Assembly: GCA_028383305.1 (NCBI GenBank)
Contig: JAOEVD010000003.1
Location: forward strand, 69,442-133,441
DNA from: Candidatus Puniceispirillum sp.
GTDB taxonomy: Bacteria; Pseudomonadota; Alphaproteobacteria; Puniceispirillales; Puniceispirillaceae
Length of the DNA stretch: 64,000 nt
Direction of reading: 5' to 3'
Part shown: positions 9,330-19,663 of the stretch, piece after piece
Numbering within the stretch: position 1 is the stretch's first letter
Layout: each line of letters opens with the position of its first letter
Notes under the pieces: model-generated
Database searches by the model: none
What the model was told of the DNA's origin: nothing
The model's input: only the letters and a program-made list of their open reading frames with translations
Program-made: the position numbers and the translations under genes

Positions 9330-11498
9330 TTGGCTAATCGGCTTGGCAGCGAGATGATTGAAGCAGCGGACGCACTCTTTAACAAAATACATGCTTATGA
9401 TCCGTCTGTAGACGGTGATAAGCTGAGACGCGCTTTTATCTTTGGCATGGAAGCACATGACGGCCAGACCCGCGCCTCGGGCGAGCCCTATTACATTCAT
9501 CCGATTGCGGTAGCCAATATCCTTGCTGATATGCGGCTTGACCTTGATACGGTTATTACGGCGCTATTGCATGACACGGTCGAAGATTGTGAGGTAACGC
9601 TTGACACGCTTGACGCTGCCTTTGGCGCAAGCATTGCACAGCTTGTTGATGGGGTGACAAAACTTAGCCGGATTGGATTGCAGGCCGGCCAAAACAGCCT
9701 TCAGGCTGAAAATTTCCGCAAATTGTTGCTGGCAATGAGCGAAGATGTTCGGGTGTTGTTGGTCAAGCTGGCCGACCGCACGCATAATATGAACACGATT
9801 GACCATATCCCAAAGCTGGAAAAACGCACCCGCATTGCCCGTGAAACATTGGAAATCTATGCGCCGCTTGCCGAACGAATTGGTGTGACCAATCTGCAGC
9901 ATGCGCTGGAAAATGCCGCTTTTGGTGTTTTGCAGGAAGAAATGGCGCAAACTATCACCGCAAGACTGGATTACATGGTTCACGTATCCGAAATCATCAT
10001 TCCGATGATTAGTGTTGAATTGCAGGATGTTGTTGAACGTAGCGGGGTTGAATGCAGCGTCAGCGGACGGTTGAAATCGCCCTATTCAATCTGGCGGAAA
10101 ATGCAGCGCAAAAAAGTCACCATGGATCAGCTATCAGACATCATGGCATTTCGTATTCTGGTGCCGTCATCAGCCGATTGCTATCAGGCGCTTGGCAGTC
10201 TCCACGCAGCCTATCCCAATGTGATGGGGCGGTTTAAAGATTATATATCGACCCCAAAGCGCAATGGTTATCAATCACTTCATACAGGGGTCATCGGGCC
10301 GGAAAACCACAAGATTGAGATTCAGGTTCGCACCCCGGAAATGCATACAATTGCCGAATATGGTGTGGCGGCACATTGGAATTATAAAGATCCTTCATCT
10401 GACAAAAAACTTAGCAAATTTAAATGGATTCAAGAATTAGTTGGAATTTTAGATGAGGAGGCTGGGGCTGAAGAATTCCTCGAACACACCAAAATGGATC
10501 TCTATCATGATCAGGTGTTTTGCTTTACCCCACGCGGGGATTTGATTGCCTTGCCAAAAGGTGCAACGGCGGTCGATTTTGCCTATGCAGTTCATTCCAA
10601 AATTGGCCAGAAATGTTGCGGCGTACGCATTAATGGCAAAAACCGCCAATTGGCGACCGAGCTGGAAAATGGGGACCAGGTTGACATCATCACCAAGGCA
10701 ACGGCGCGCCCGCTTGCCGAATGGGAAAATTTTGTCAAAACGGGGCGCGCAAAATCGGGCATCAGACGGGCCGTGCGCGCCGAACGTGCGGTCGAATTTA
10801 GCCGGGTTGGTAAAACGATCTTGCAAAAAGCATTTTCCGACGTGAATAAACCCCTGAAAAAGCGAGCAATGGAAAAGATACCGCAAATTTTTGGCGTACA
10901 GAAACCGGAAGATCTGTTTGCGCTTGTCGGTGAGGGGCGCATGCAGCCCGAATTGGTGATCGAAAAAATGTTCCCCGATTTGGCAAAGAGCAAAAAACGC
11001 ATTAGGCCAACCGGTGAAACTGATCGTGACCGGTCTAAATCGCGCAAGCCACTATTGAAAATTCAAGGGGTTAACCCGGGTGTTGCAATTACGATGGCGC
11101 GTTGCTGTCATCCTTTGCCGGGTGAAGAAATTGTTGGCATCTTCACCACTGGCAAGGGGGTTACGGTTCATCGCGCCGAATGTGCCACGCTTGTTGATTT
11201 TAATGATATGCCTGAATTATGGATGGATGTTGGCTGGGAACATGAAGGGCCAAAACGGGTTATGGGGCGTTTAAATACGGTTCTGTCCAATGAACCTGGC
11301 GCCTTGGCCGCAGTTGCCACCATAATCGGCCAGCAAGGGGGTAATATTTCCAATATTCATCTAACTGACCGCAATGCTGATTTTTTCAGTTTTCAGCTTG
11401 ATCTTGAGGTCAAGGATGTTGAGCATATGCGAACTGTTATTGCTGTGCTTCAAGCAAATAATTTCGTGGAACGTGTCGAGCGGACAAGCAATATCTAG
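9330..11498 (+). CDS. Bifunctional (p)ppGpp synthetase/hydrolase (TTG start 9330 or ATG 9354)
   Basis: HD-domain LLHDTVEDCEVTLD and DRTHNM; synthetase YQSLHTGVIGPENHKIEIQVRTPEMH; TGS and ACT domains. Confidence 0.95.
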   Translation: MANRLGSEMIEAADALFNKIHAYDPSVDGDKLRRAFIFGMEAHDGQTRASGEPYYIHPIAVANILADMRLDLDTVITALLHDTVEDCEVTLDTLDAAFGASIAQLVDGVTKLSRIGLQAGQNSLQAENFRKLLLAMSEDVRVLLVKLADRTHNMNTIDHIPKLEKRTRIARETLEIYAPLAERIGVTNLQHALENAAFGVLQEEMAQTITARLDYMVHVSEIIIPMISVELQDVVERSGVECSVSGRLKSPYSIWRKMQRKKVTMDQLSDIMAFRILVPSSADCYQALGSLHAAYPNVMGRFKDYISTPKRNGYQSLHTGVIGPENHKIEIQVRTPEMHTIAEYGVAAHWNYKDPSSDKKLSKFKWIQELVGILDEEAGAEEFLEHTKMDLYHDQVFCFTPRGDLIALPKGATAVDFAYAVHSKIGQKCCGVRINGKNRQLATELENGDQVDIITKATARPLAEWENFVKTGRAKSGIRRAVRAERAVEFSRVGKTILQKAFSDVNKPLKKRAMEKIPQIFGVQKPEDLFALVGEGRMQPELVIEKMFPDLAKSKKRIRPTGETDRDRSKSRKPLLKIQGVNPGVAITMARCCHPLPGEEIVGIFTTGKGVTVHRAECATLVDFNDMPELWMDVGWEHEGPKRVMGRLNTVLSNEPGALAAVATIIGQQGGNISNIHLTDRNADFFSFQLDLEVKDVEHMRTVIAVLQANNFVERVERTSNI

Positions 11499-11500
11499 GC

Positions 11501-12154
11501 TTGGGCTTGCTAATTTTATGGGTAGCTAAGATGTTTCGACGTCGTAAACCAGTAAGTGTTTTAAAACAATTGCGCGCTGTGATTTGGCCGGAGCGCGGGT
11601 TTCGGCGGCTCTTTTCCTATCTTTTTCAGCGGATTATAAGGCTACCCGGAACACCGGCTTCGATTGCTAGCGGTTTTGCAAGCGGTGTTGCCGCGTCTTT
11701 CACGCCGTTTTTGGGGCTGCATTTCATTCTTGCTGGCGCGCTTGCAATGTTGTGTCGCGGCAATGTTTTGGCCTCGGCGATTGGTACTTTTTTCGGCAAT
11801 CCATGGACTTTTATTCTGATCTGGCTTGCTGATTATGAGGTTGGTTTGTGGGTTATCCATGCCTTTGGCCATGGGGCTGATCTGCATGTTCTGTCGATTG
11901 ACGAGCTTGGTGCCATCATGGGCAATATCATGCGGTTTCTGTCCTTTACTGGACATATCTCTTGGGCGGATTTATCGCGCGATATTGAACAAGTGTTCAT
12001 GCCAATGCTGATTGGTGGTACGGTTCTTGGCGCGATTGCATGGGTCAGCTCGTTTATACTGACCTTATGGGCGGTAAAGGGCTGGCGGCTAAATCGGGCA
12101 AAACGGTTATTGAAAGCGGCGCAACGGTTAGCAGGTGCTAAAAAAAGCGGCTGA
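11501..12154 (+). CDS. DUF2062 domain-containing membrane protein
   Basis: RLPGTPASIASGFASGVAASFTPFLGLHFILAGALAMLCRGNVLASAIGTFFGNPWTF. Confidence 0.88.
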   Translation: MGLLILWVAKMFRRRKPVSVLKQLRAVIWPERGFRRLFSYLFQRIIRLPGTPASIASGFASGVAASFTPFLGLHFILAGALAMLCRGNVLASAIGTFFGNPWTFILIWLADYEVGLWVIHAFGHGADLHVLSIDELGAIMGNIMRFLSFTGHISWADLSRDIEQVFMPMLIGGTVLGAIAWVSSFILTLWAVKGWRLNRAKRLLKAAQRLAGAKKSG

Positions 12155-12206
12155 TCCAAACCGCTAAATGCGATTATTTATGTGATTTGGGAATGATGAG
12201 GATATT

Positions 12207-12968
12207 TTGTCAAACAATCTAAAGCCATTACGCCTTGGCGTGAATATTGATCATGTTGCAACCTTGCGCAATGCGCGGGGCGGGGCGCATCCTGATCCGG
12301 TTGCCGCGGCAGAATTAGCTGTCAAGGCGGGCGCTGACGGCATTACGGCGCATCTTCGCGAGGATCGCCGTCATATCTGCGATGAAGATATTGCTGCCAT
12401 CCGCAAGGCAATTGATGTGCCATTGAATTTTGAAATGGCAGCTACAAGTGAAATGGTGGCCATCGCCCTGAAAACAAAACCAAACGCTGCATGTATTGTT
12501 CCCGAACGCCGCACCGAAGTGACCACCGAAGGCGGGTTGTCCGTTGTTGGGCAGGAAGATAGGCTTGCCGATATGTTGGCGCCGTTGAAGGCAGCGGGCA
12601 TTCGCCTGTCACTATTCATTGAGGCGAACCCGGCTGATATTGACGCGGCAAACCAGATTGGCGCAGATATTGTCGAGCTTCACACTGGTCGCTATTGCCA
12701 TGATGTCGCTGGCTGTGAAGCCGAATTGAGCCGCATTCAACTTGCCGCACGCCATAGCGCCAGCCTTGGCATCGAAACCCATGCTGGTCATGGTCTCGGC
12801 TTTGACACGGTAGGGCCGATTGCGGCGATTGCGGAAATGGAAGAATTGAATATCGGCCATTTCTTGATTGGCGAGAGTGTTTTTTGCGGGTTAGAGGCCG
12901 CGATTGTCAAAATGCGCCAATTGATGGATGCTGCCCGTAATGATGATCGTGACCGGAAAAACGTATGA
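12207..12968 (+). CDS. pdxJ: Pyridoxine 5'-phosphate synthase
   Basis: LGVNIDHVATLRNARGGAHPDPVAAAELAVKAGADGITAHLREDRRHI. TTG start. Confidence 0.96.
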   Translation: MSNNLKPLRLGVNIDHVATLRNARGGAHPDPVAAAELAVKAGADGITAHLREDRRHICDEDIAAIRKAIDVPLNFEMAATSEMVAIALKTKPNAACIVPERRTEVTTEGGLSVVGQEDRLADMLAPLKAAGIRLSLFIEANPADIDAANQIGADIVELHTGRYCHDVAGCEAELSRIQLAARHSASLGIETHAGHGLGFDTVGPIAAIAEMEELNIGHFLIGESVFCGLEAAIVKMRQLMDAARNDDRDRKNV

Positions 12969-13378
12969 TCCTTGGAATTGGCACTGATATTGTTGATGCG
13001 CGGCGTATCCAAGCCGCGATGGATCGGCATCCTGATAAATTTGCCAAACGCATTTTTTCCGATGCCGAAATAACCGCCGCCAAAGACTCCAGCAATCAGG
13101 CCAGCTATTTTGCCAAGCGTTTTGCGGTGAAAGAGGCGGTCTATAAAGCACTTAGCGTTTCAGGCGTGACTGGCTGTGGCTGGCGTGAGGCAGAAACCCT
13201 GTCGGCACCAAACGGGGCGCCAATGGTCAATTTGATCGGTCGTTGCAAAACGGCGCTTGAGACAATGACGCCGGATGGGTATAAGGCAGGTCTGTCAGTG
13301 TCACTAAGCGACGAGCCTCCCTATGCCTTGGCATTTATCGTGATTAGCGCCGTACCGGCGGAATGGATTAAACCCTAA
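12965..13378 (+). CDS. acpS: Holo-[acyl-carrier-protein] synthase
   Basis: MILGIGTDIVDARRI...ASYFAKRFAVKEAVYKAL. Confidence 0.95.
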   Translation: MILGIGTDIVDARRIQAAMDRHPDKFAKRIFSDAEITAAKDSSNQASYFAKRFAVKEAVYKALSVSGVTGCGWREAETLSAPNGAPMVNLIGRCKTALETMTPDGYKAGLSVSLSDEPPYALAFIVISAVPAEWIKP

Positions 13379-14112
13379 TGGCTAAAAAGCAAAAAGAAAG
13401 CAAGTTCGAGCTTGTGAAAACCGTTCTGATCGCTGGCGTTATCGCGCTTGGCTTTCGGTCATTCCTTTTCGAGCCGTTCAATATCCCGTCAGGGTCAATG
13501 GTGCCAACCTTGCTTGTTGGCGATTATTTGTTTGTCTCGAAATTTTCCTATGGCTATTCGCGCTATTCCTTTCCGTTTGGGATCGCACCTTTTTCTGGCC
13601 GGATTTTTGAAGATAAGCCAGAACGCGGCGATGTTGCGGTATTCCGCCAGCCAACGGATCCATCAATCGCCTTTATCAAGCGCGTTGTTGGCCTTCCCGG
13701 TGACCAGATTCAGGTTCAGGGTGGCATTCTGCATATCAATGGCGTGCCAGTCGAGCGCACCTATCTGGGCCAAGCAACCGCAACTGACGGCTATTCAATG
13801 ATGAATTTCAAGGTTTATGAAGAAACCTTGCCAAACGGATCGCGGCATTTAATCCAAGAACGTTCAGATAACGATTCTTACGACAACACCGCCGTTTATC
13901 AGGTGCCTGACGGGCATTATTTCATGATGGGAGATAATCGTGACAATTCGCGTGACAGCCGCACAACCTCGGTTGGGATGGTACCTGCTGAAAATATGGT
14001 CGGTCGAGCCGATCGTCTGTTTTTCAGCCATAATGGCAATGCCCGGCTCTGGGAAATCTGGAAATGGCCTTTTGCAATTCGTTATGGCCGCATTGGAGAT
14101 GGCATCATTTAA
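13378..14112 (+). CDS. lepB: Signal peptidase I
   Basis: FNIPSGSMVPTLLVGDYLFVSKFSYG; FIKRVVGLPGDQI; MGDNRDNSRDSR. Confidence 0.96.
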   Translation: MAKKQKESKFELVKTVLIAGVIALGFRSFLFEPFNIPSGSMVPTLLVGDYLFVSKFSYGYSRYSFPFGIAPFSGRIFEDKPERGDVAVFRQPTDPSIAFIKRVVGLPGDQIQVQGGILHINGVPVERTYLGQATATDGYSMMNFKVYEETLPNGSRHLIQERSDNDSYDNTAVYQVPDGHYFMMGDNRDNSRDSRTTSVGMVPAENMVGRADRLFFSHNGNARLWEIWKWPFAIRYGRIGDGII

Positions 14113-14792
14113 TGACTGTTGACCCGCTTGCAACGCTTGAAACATCGATAGGTCATCAATTTGCCGACCGCAATATCCTGCATGAGGCATTAAACCATTC
14201 AAGTCACATTGAATCCGAGCATAGCTATGAACGTCTCGAATTTCTGGGTGATCGCGTGCTAGGGCTTTTGCTGGCGGATCATTTCTATGCCGCTTTTCCG
14301 CAAGATGATGAAGGCGCGTTATCCTTGCGGCTTCACGGCGAGGCGCGGATGTCGACCTTGGCAATTATTGCGAAGAATCTACAGCTTGCCGATTATATCA
14401 AATCGCAAAGCGGGCTGGATATTGCTGGCAATGATGGCGTAATGGCCGATGTTGTCGAAAGCCTGATGGCGGCAATCTATCTTGATGCGGGATTAGAGGC
14501 GGCGAAGGGGTTTTTGAACCGGCATTGGCCGTTAAATAGCCGCGCTGATGCCCAAAATGAAAAAGATGCCAAATCGAAATTGCAGGAATGGAGCCTGCAG
14601 CGTGGTCTGGGATTGCCGGCCTATCGCCAATTGGCGAAATCTGGCCCTGATCACGCACCACAAATGACATATGAAGTGAAAATCGAGGGTTATGACGCGG
14701 TTGTGGCTAGCGCTGGCAGCCGTAAAATCGCCGAACAAACCGCAGCAGCATCCTTGCTGAAATTGCTGCAAGAAAGGACTTCGGGTTCATGA
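14112..14792 (+). CDS. rnc: Ribonuclease III
   Basis: EALNHSSHIESEHSYERLEFLGDRVLGLLLADH; C-terminal dsRBD. ATG at 14112 overlaps the lepB stop. Confidence 0.95.
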   Translation: MTVDPLATLETSIGHQFADRNILHEALNHSSHIESEHSYERLEFLGDRVLGLLLADHFYAAFPQDDEGALSLRLHGEARMSTLAIIAKNLQLADYIKSQSGLDIAGNDGVMADVVESLMAAIYLDAGLEAAKGFLNRHWPLNSRADAQNEKDAKSKLQEWSLQRGLGLPAYRQLAKSGPDHAPQMTYEVKIEGYDAVVASAGSRKIAEQTAAASLLKLLQERTSGS

Positions 14793-15748
14793 CCGATCAT
14801 AACGAAACCAACGAAACGAACGAAACTACGCCGGCAACCGATTTTACAAACAGCGAAAGCAAAGCCGGATTCGTTGCTTTGATTGGCGCGCCTAACGCGG
14901 GGAAATCAACTTTGATGAATGCGATGGTCGGTCATAAAGTGTCGATCGTAACACCAAAGGTGCAAACCACCCGAAGCCGTATTCGGGGCATTGCCATGCA
15001 TCAGAATGTGCAGATGATTTTTGTAGATACGCCGGGCATTTTTACACCAAAACGGCGGCTTGATCGGGCAATGGTTCAGGCCGCTTGGCAAGGCGCGGAA
15101 GATGGTGATGTATTGCTGCTGCTGCATGATTGCGCCCGGCGGCTGATTGATGAGGATACAAGTAATATCCTGACTAAGCTTGCCGCATCAGGACGGCGGG
15201 CGTCGCTTGTTTTGAACAAAATTGATCTGGCGCCGCAGGAACGGTTGCTGGAACGCGCCGATGAAATGTCGAAAATCTATGAATTTGAACGTATCTTCAT
15301 GGTATCGGCCGAAACCGGTAATGGCGTTGCTGATTTGAAATCATGGCTTGCTGGCAAAATGCCCAAAAGCCCGTTTCTGTTTGATCCTGATGATTTGTCG
15401 GATATGCCGCTACGGCTTTTGGCGGCGGAAACCTTGCGCGAAAAATTGTTTTTGAATCTTCATCAGGAATTACCCTATCAACTGACTGTTGAAACCGAAG
15501 ATTGGCAGGATCGTGACGATGGCAGTGCTGAAGTGCATCTGTCCATCTATGTTGCGCGCGAGGGGCATCGCGGCATCATCCTTGGCAAGGGCGGGCAAAC
15601 CATGCGCCGCATCGGCACCGCAGCGCGTAAAGAACTGGAAGAAGCGCTTGACCGCCGCGTGCATCTTTTTGCGCATGTGAAATATCGCAAAGACTGGATG
15701 GATGATTCGGCGCGATATAATCTGTGGGATCTTGATTATAATGCCTGA
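14789..15748 (+). CDS. era: GTPase Era
   Basis: GAPNAGKSTLMNAMVGHKVSIVTPKVQTTRSRIRGI; DTPGIF; NKIDLA; KH domain GHRGIILGKGGQTMRRIG. Confidence 0.96.
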   Translation: MTDHNETNETNETTPATDFTNSESKAGFVALIGAPNAGKSTLMNAMVGHKVSIVTPKVQTTRSRIRGIAMHQNVQMIFVDTPGIFTPKRRLDRAMVQAAWQGAEDGDVLLLLHDCARRLIDEDTSNILTKLAASGRRASLVLNKIDLAPQERLLERADEMSKIYEFERIFMVSAETGNGVADLKSWLAGKMPKSPFLFDPDDLSDMPLRLLAAETLREKLFLNLHQELPYQLTVETEDWQDRDDGSAEVHLSIYVAREGHRGIILGKGGQTMRRIGTAARKELEEALDRRVHLFAHVKYRKDWMDDSARYNLWDLDYNA

Positions 15749-16481
15749 TTGGCAAGCCGAAGCCATCATTCTATCGGTTCGCCCGCATGGCGAGGGCGGT
15801 GCCGTTATATCGGTTCTAACCGCCGATTATGGGCGGCATGCCGGATTGGTTCGTGGCGGCGCGTCATCAAGGATGCGCGGCATTATGCAACCGGGAAATC
15901 GAGTTCGGGTTAGTTGGCGGGCGCGGTTAAGCGAGCAACTTGGCCAAATGCAGATTGAATTGGTTCAGTCCGTGCCAGCTTTGTTGCTGGATTCGCCTTT
16001 GCGGTTATCCGGCGTGGCGTCAATGTGTGCCTTGCTTGATGGGGCGCTTCCCGAGCGTGAGGCGCAACCAGGGCTTTTTGAGGGCAGTGCGGCACTTTTG
16101 GATGTGATTGTCCTAGATGATGATAATGTTGGCTGGGTCGAAGGCTATGTTCGCTGGGAATTGGGGCTGTTAGCGGCGGTCGGGTACCGGCTTGATCTTG
16201 CCAGATGTGTTGCTAGTGGTCAGACCAGTGATCTGGCGTTTGTCAGTCCGAAATCAGGTGGTGCGGTGGCGCGTCATCAAGCTGGCAGTTTTGCAAGCCG
16301 AATGCTGGCTTTGCCGATATTTTTGGGCGGCGTCTCCTGCGGTAAACATGATTGGATTGCCGGTTTGGATTTGACCGGACATTTTTTGTCCAAACGCGTT
16401 TTCGCCGCGCATAATTTAGACCTACCAGCCCAGCGTAAACGGCTAGCCGATATGGTTGATAGTCGCTATAACGGCAAATGA
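15741..16481 (+). CDS. recO: DNA repair protein RecO
   Basis: MPDWQAEAIILSVRPHGEGGAVISVLTADYGRHAGLVRGGASS; starts inside the era 3' end. Confidence 0.9.
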   Translation: MPDWQAEAIILSVRPHGEGGAVISVLTADYGRHAGLVRGGASSRMRGIMQPGNRVRVSWRARLSEQLGQMQIELVQSVPALLLDSPLRLSGVASMCALLDGALPEREAQPGLFEGSAALLDVIVLDDDNVGWVEGYVRWELGLLAAVGYRLDLARCVASGQTSDLAFVSPKSGGAVARHQAGSFASRMLALPIFLGGVSCGKHDWIAGLDLTGHFLSKRVFAAHNLDLPAQRKRLADMVDSRYNGK

Positions 16482-16501
16482 TGAAGTGATGAGAATCTCT
16501 T

Positions 16502-18724
16502 ATGCATGATGATGTTGAAATTCCCGCCGGCGGGCGTATAGAACCGACCGCGTTTTCCGACGCCTTATCGGAACGCTATCTTGCCTATGCACTGTCAACC
16601 ATCACATCGCGGTCGCTTCCCGATGTCAGGGACGGGTTAAAGCCGGTTCACCGCCGTCTGTTATTTGCGATGCGGCAGCTAAAGCTTGATCCGGGTCAGG
16701 GTTTTAAGAAATCAGCGCGTGTTGTTGGTGATGTGATGGGTAAATTCCATCCGCATGGCGATGCAGCGATTTATGATGCGATGGTGCGGTTGGCACAGGA
16801 ATTTGCCATGCGCTATTGTCTTGTCGAAGGGCAGGGGAATTTCGGCAATATTGATGGCGATAACGCCGCAGCGATGCGTTACACCGAGGCACGCATGACC
16901 GAAGTTGCGCGTCTGTTGCTGGATGGTATTGACGAAGATGCGGTTGATTTCCGGCCAACTTATGATGGCGAGTCCGAAGAACCAACCTTGCTTCCTGCGG
17001 GCATTCCAAATCTTCTTGCCAATGGCGCACAGGGGATTGCGGTTGGCATGGCAACATCAATTCCGCCGCATAATATTATCGAACTTGCCGATGCTTCATT
17101 GCATCTTATCAAACATCCCAACGCATCAATTGAAACCTTGCTGAATTATGTGAAAGGTCCCGATTTTCCGACTGGTGGCCTGTTGATTGAACCTGCGGAT
17201 TCGATCAAAGACGCCTATTCAACGGGGCGTGGCGGTTTTCGGGTGCGGGCGAAATGGGAGGTTGAAACGGAAAAGGGCGGGGCATGGCAAATTGTCGTAA
17301 CCGAAATTCCGTATCAGGTTCAAAAATCACGCCTGATCGAACGTCTTGCTGAAATGTTACAGGCGAAACGCCTGCCGGTGCTTGCCGATATTCGTGACGA
17401 GTCGGCTGAAGATATCCGCATTGTTCTTGAGCCGAAATCGCGCCGGCTCGAAGCCGAAGTGGTGATGGAAAGCCTGTTCAAACTTACCGATTTTGAAGTG
17501 AGGGTTCCGCTGAACCTCAATGTTCTAGATGCGGATGGCCGTCCGGTGGTGATGAATTTGCGTGAGGCGCTGAACGCATGGCTTGCGCATCGCCGTGTCG
17601 TTTTGCAGCGCAGATCGCATCATCGTCTTGGAAAGATCGCCAGCCGGCTTGAAGTGCTTGACGGCTATTTGATCGTCTTTTTGAATATTGACGAAGTGAT
17701 TGCAATTATTCGTGAGGCCGATCATCCGCGTGATGAATTGATGCGCCGATTTGGTCTGAATGAAAATCAGGCCAATGCCGTTCTTGATATGCGGCTTCGT
17801 TCTTTGCGGCGGCTTGAAGAAATGGCGCTCCGCACCGAGCGTGACAAGCTGGCGGCTGAACAGGGTGATTTGAACGCGCTTCTTGGTGATGAGGCACGGC
17901 AATGGTCATTCATCGCCAGCCAAATCAAAGATATGAAAGACACCTTTATCAAGGATGATTATCGCAAGACTATTCTTGCCGAGGCACCTAAGATTGATTT
18001 TGATCCAACCGAAATTCTGGTTGAACGTGAAGCAATTACGGTGATTTGTTCGGCAAATGGCTGGATTAGAGCCATGCGCGGCCATCAGGATCTCGACAGC
18101 GATTTCAAATATAAAGAAGGCGATTCAGCAGGCCATGTTCTGCATGCTGAAACCACTGATAAAATCCTGCTTTTTGCTGATAATGGTCGGTTTTACACGC
18201 TGTCAGGAGATAAATTACCGCGGGGGCGCGGATTTGGCGAGCCGGTTAGTTTGATGGTCGATCTTCCGGCAGATAGCGATATCGTCAAGCTGGTTCGTGC
18301 GGGTGATGGCAAAATGCTTGTTGCGGCAAGCACCGGCCATGGTCTTGTTGTTGATATGCAAGGGGCTTTGGCGCAAACGCGAAATGGCAAACAGGTGCTA
18401 AATCTTAGCGGATCAGCCCGGGCTGTTGCTTGTGCCATCGTTGCTGGTGATATGGTGGCGTCGGTTGGGGTGAACCGGAAATTGATTGTTTTCGACCTTG
18501 AAGAAATGCCGGAAATGGGACGCGGCAAAGGCGTTATTCTACAGCGGTTTAAAGATGGCGGTCTTGCCGATGTTACGGTATTTGACAAAGCCAAAGGTCT
18601 TAGCTGGCAGGCTGGTGGTGGGCGTATTCGCACCGAACCTGACTTGTCAACATGGCTGGCACGGCGCGGCGGTTCGGGCAAATTGCCGCCAAATGGCTTT
18701 CCGCGCCCAGCTAAATTTACCTAA
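16502..18724 (+). CDS. parC: DNA topoisomerase IV subunit A
   Basis: YALSTITSRSLPDVRDGLKPVHRRLLFAM; KSARVVGDVMGKFHPHGDAAIYDAMVRLAQ; 740 aa. Confidence 0.95.
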   Translation: MHDDVEIPAGGRIEPTAFSDALSERYLAYALSTITSRSLPDVRDGLKPVHRRLLFAMRQLKLDPGQGFKKSARVVGDVMGKFHPHGDAAIYDAMVRLAQEFAMRYCLVEGQGNFGNIDGDNAAAMRYTEARMTEVARLLLDGIDEDAVDFRPTYDGESEEPTLLPAGIPNLLANGAQGIAVGMATSIPPHNIIELADASLHLIKHPNASIETLLNYVKGPDFPTGGLLIEPADSIKDAYSTGRGGFRVRAKWEVETEKGGAWQIVVTEIPYQVQKSRLIERLAEMLQAKRLPVLADIRDESAEDIRIVLEPKSRRLEAEVVMESLFKLTDFEVRVPLNLNVLDADGRPVVMNLREALNAWLAHRRVVLQRRSHHRLGKIASRLEVLDGYLIVFLNIDEVIAIIREADHPRDELMRRFGLNENQANAVLDMRLRSLRRLEEMALRTERDKLAAEQGDLNALLGDEARQWSFIASQIKDMKDTFIKDDYRKTILAEAPKIDFDPTEILVEREAITVICSANGWIRAMRGHQDLDSDFKYKEGDSAGHVLHAETTDKILLFADNGRFYTLSGDKLPRGRGFGEPVSLMVDLPADSDIVKLVRAGDGKMLVAASTGHGLVVDMQGALAQTRNGKQVLNLSGSARAVACAIVAGDMVASVGVNRKLIVFDLEEMPEMGRGKGVILQRFKDGGLADVTVFDKAKGLSWQAGGGRIRTEPDLSTWLARRGGSGKLPPNGFPRPAKFT

Positions 18725-18740
18725 AGCTAAATTTACCTAA
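18709..18740. repeat. Perfect 16-bp tandem duplication across the parC stop codon
   Basis: AGCTAAATTTACCTAA at 18709-18724 and again at 18725-18740. Confidence 0.97.
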
Positions 18741-18815
18741 GATAACATTCATCTAAGTAGCTGAAAATAAACGCCAGAAATTAGCCAAAACCGGCCATGA
18801 AAATGTCTTTGCTAG

Positions 18816-19634
18816 TTAATTTGCCGGATTTATAATCGGAATTTCGGCATCTTCAGCAACATCGGTAATCAGCATCTGACCCGGCTTATGCGTTATGGAA
18901 ATTGGCGGTTTCGCGTGAAGAATCGCCGCTTGCGGTGTCACGCCACAAGCCCAGAATACCGCAATTTCGCCGTCATTGACCGGTGATGCGTCGCCCCAAT
19001 CGGGCGCGTTAAGATCGGCAATGCCAATTTCGGCAGGATCGCCCCAATGAACCGGTGCGCCATGCGCCATTGGAAAATTGGCTGAAATAGCGCGAACCAT
19101 ATCCAGCTTATCAATCGGGATGGCGCGCATGCTGACCACCATTGGCCCTGAAAAAGGACCGGATTCAATGGTTTTGATGTTGGTTTTGAACATCGGCACC
19201 GTTTGGTCATGATCAATATGCCAAACCGGGATTCCGGCGCGGATTAGGGCATGTTCAAAGGTGAATGAGCATCCAAGCGCAAAACCAACCATCTGGCCAT
19301 TCCACAAATCGGTAATATCGCCGACGGTGCCATCCAGAACGCCATAACGATAAATATGATATGACGGCACATCTGACCTGATATCAATATCGGCGCCTAA
19401 TGTTCGCATAAAGGGCGATCCGGTATCGGTAACGCCGACAAGCGGGCAGGGCTTTGGGTTACGTTGGCAAAACCGCATAAAATTAAGCGCATATGATTGT
19501 TCTAGAATGACAAGATTTGCCTGCAAAAAGCCATTGGCAAGCCCTGATGTATGATCGCAATAGGCACCTGACCGGATTTTGGCACGAACGGCAAGCTGGT
19601 CGTCTTGGCGCAATTGTTCAAAAGATGTCGCCAC
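18816..19634 (-). CDS. DUF1445 (YcsI-type) putative hydro-lyase
   Basis: LRQDDQLAVRAKIRSGAYCDHTSGLANGFLQANLVIL; MVVSMRAIP; DPAEIGI; FWACGVTPQAAI. Confidence 0.85.
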   Translation of the reverse strand: MATSFEQLRQDDQLAVRAKIRSGAYCDHTSGLANGFLQANLVILEQSYALNFMRFCQRNPKPCPLVGVTDTGSPFMRTLGADIDIRSDVPSYHIYRYGVLDGTVGDITDLWNGQMVGFALGCSFTFEHALIRAGIPVWHIDHDQTVPMFKTNIKTIESGPFSGPMVVSMRAIPIDKLDMVRAISANFPMAHGAPVHWGDPAEIGIADLNAPDWGDASPVNDGEIAVFWACGVTPQAAILHAKPPISITHKPGQMLITDVAEDAEIPIINPAN

Positions 19635-19663
19635 AATGGTCTCCTATGGGTTGGTGCTGTTAT

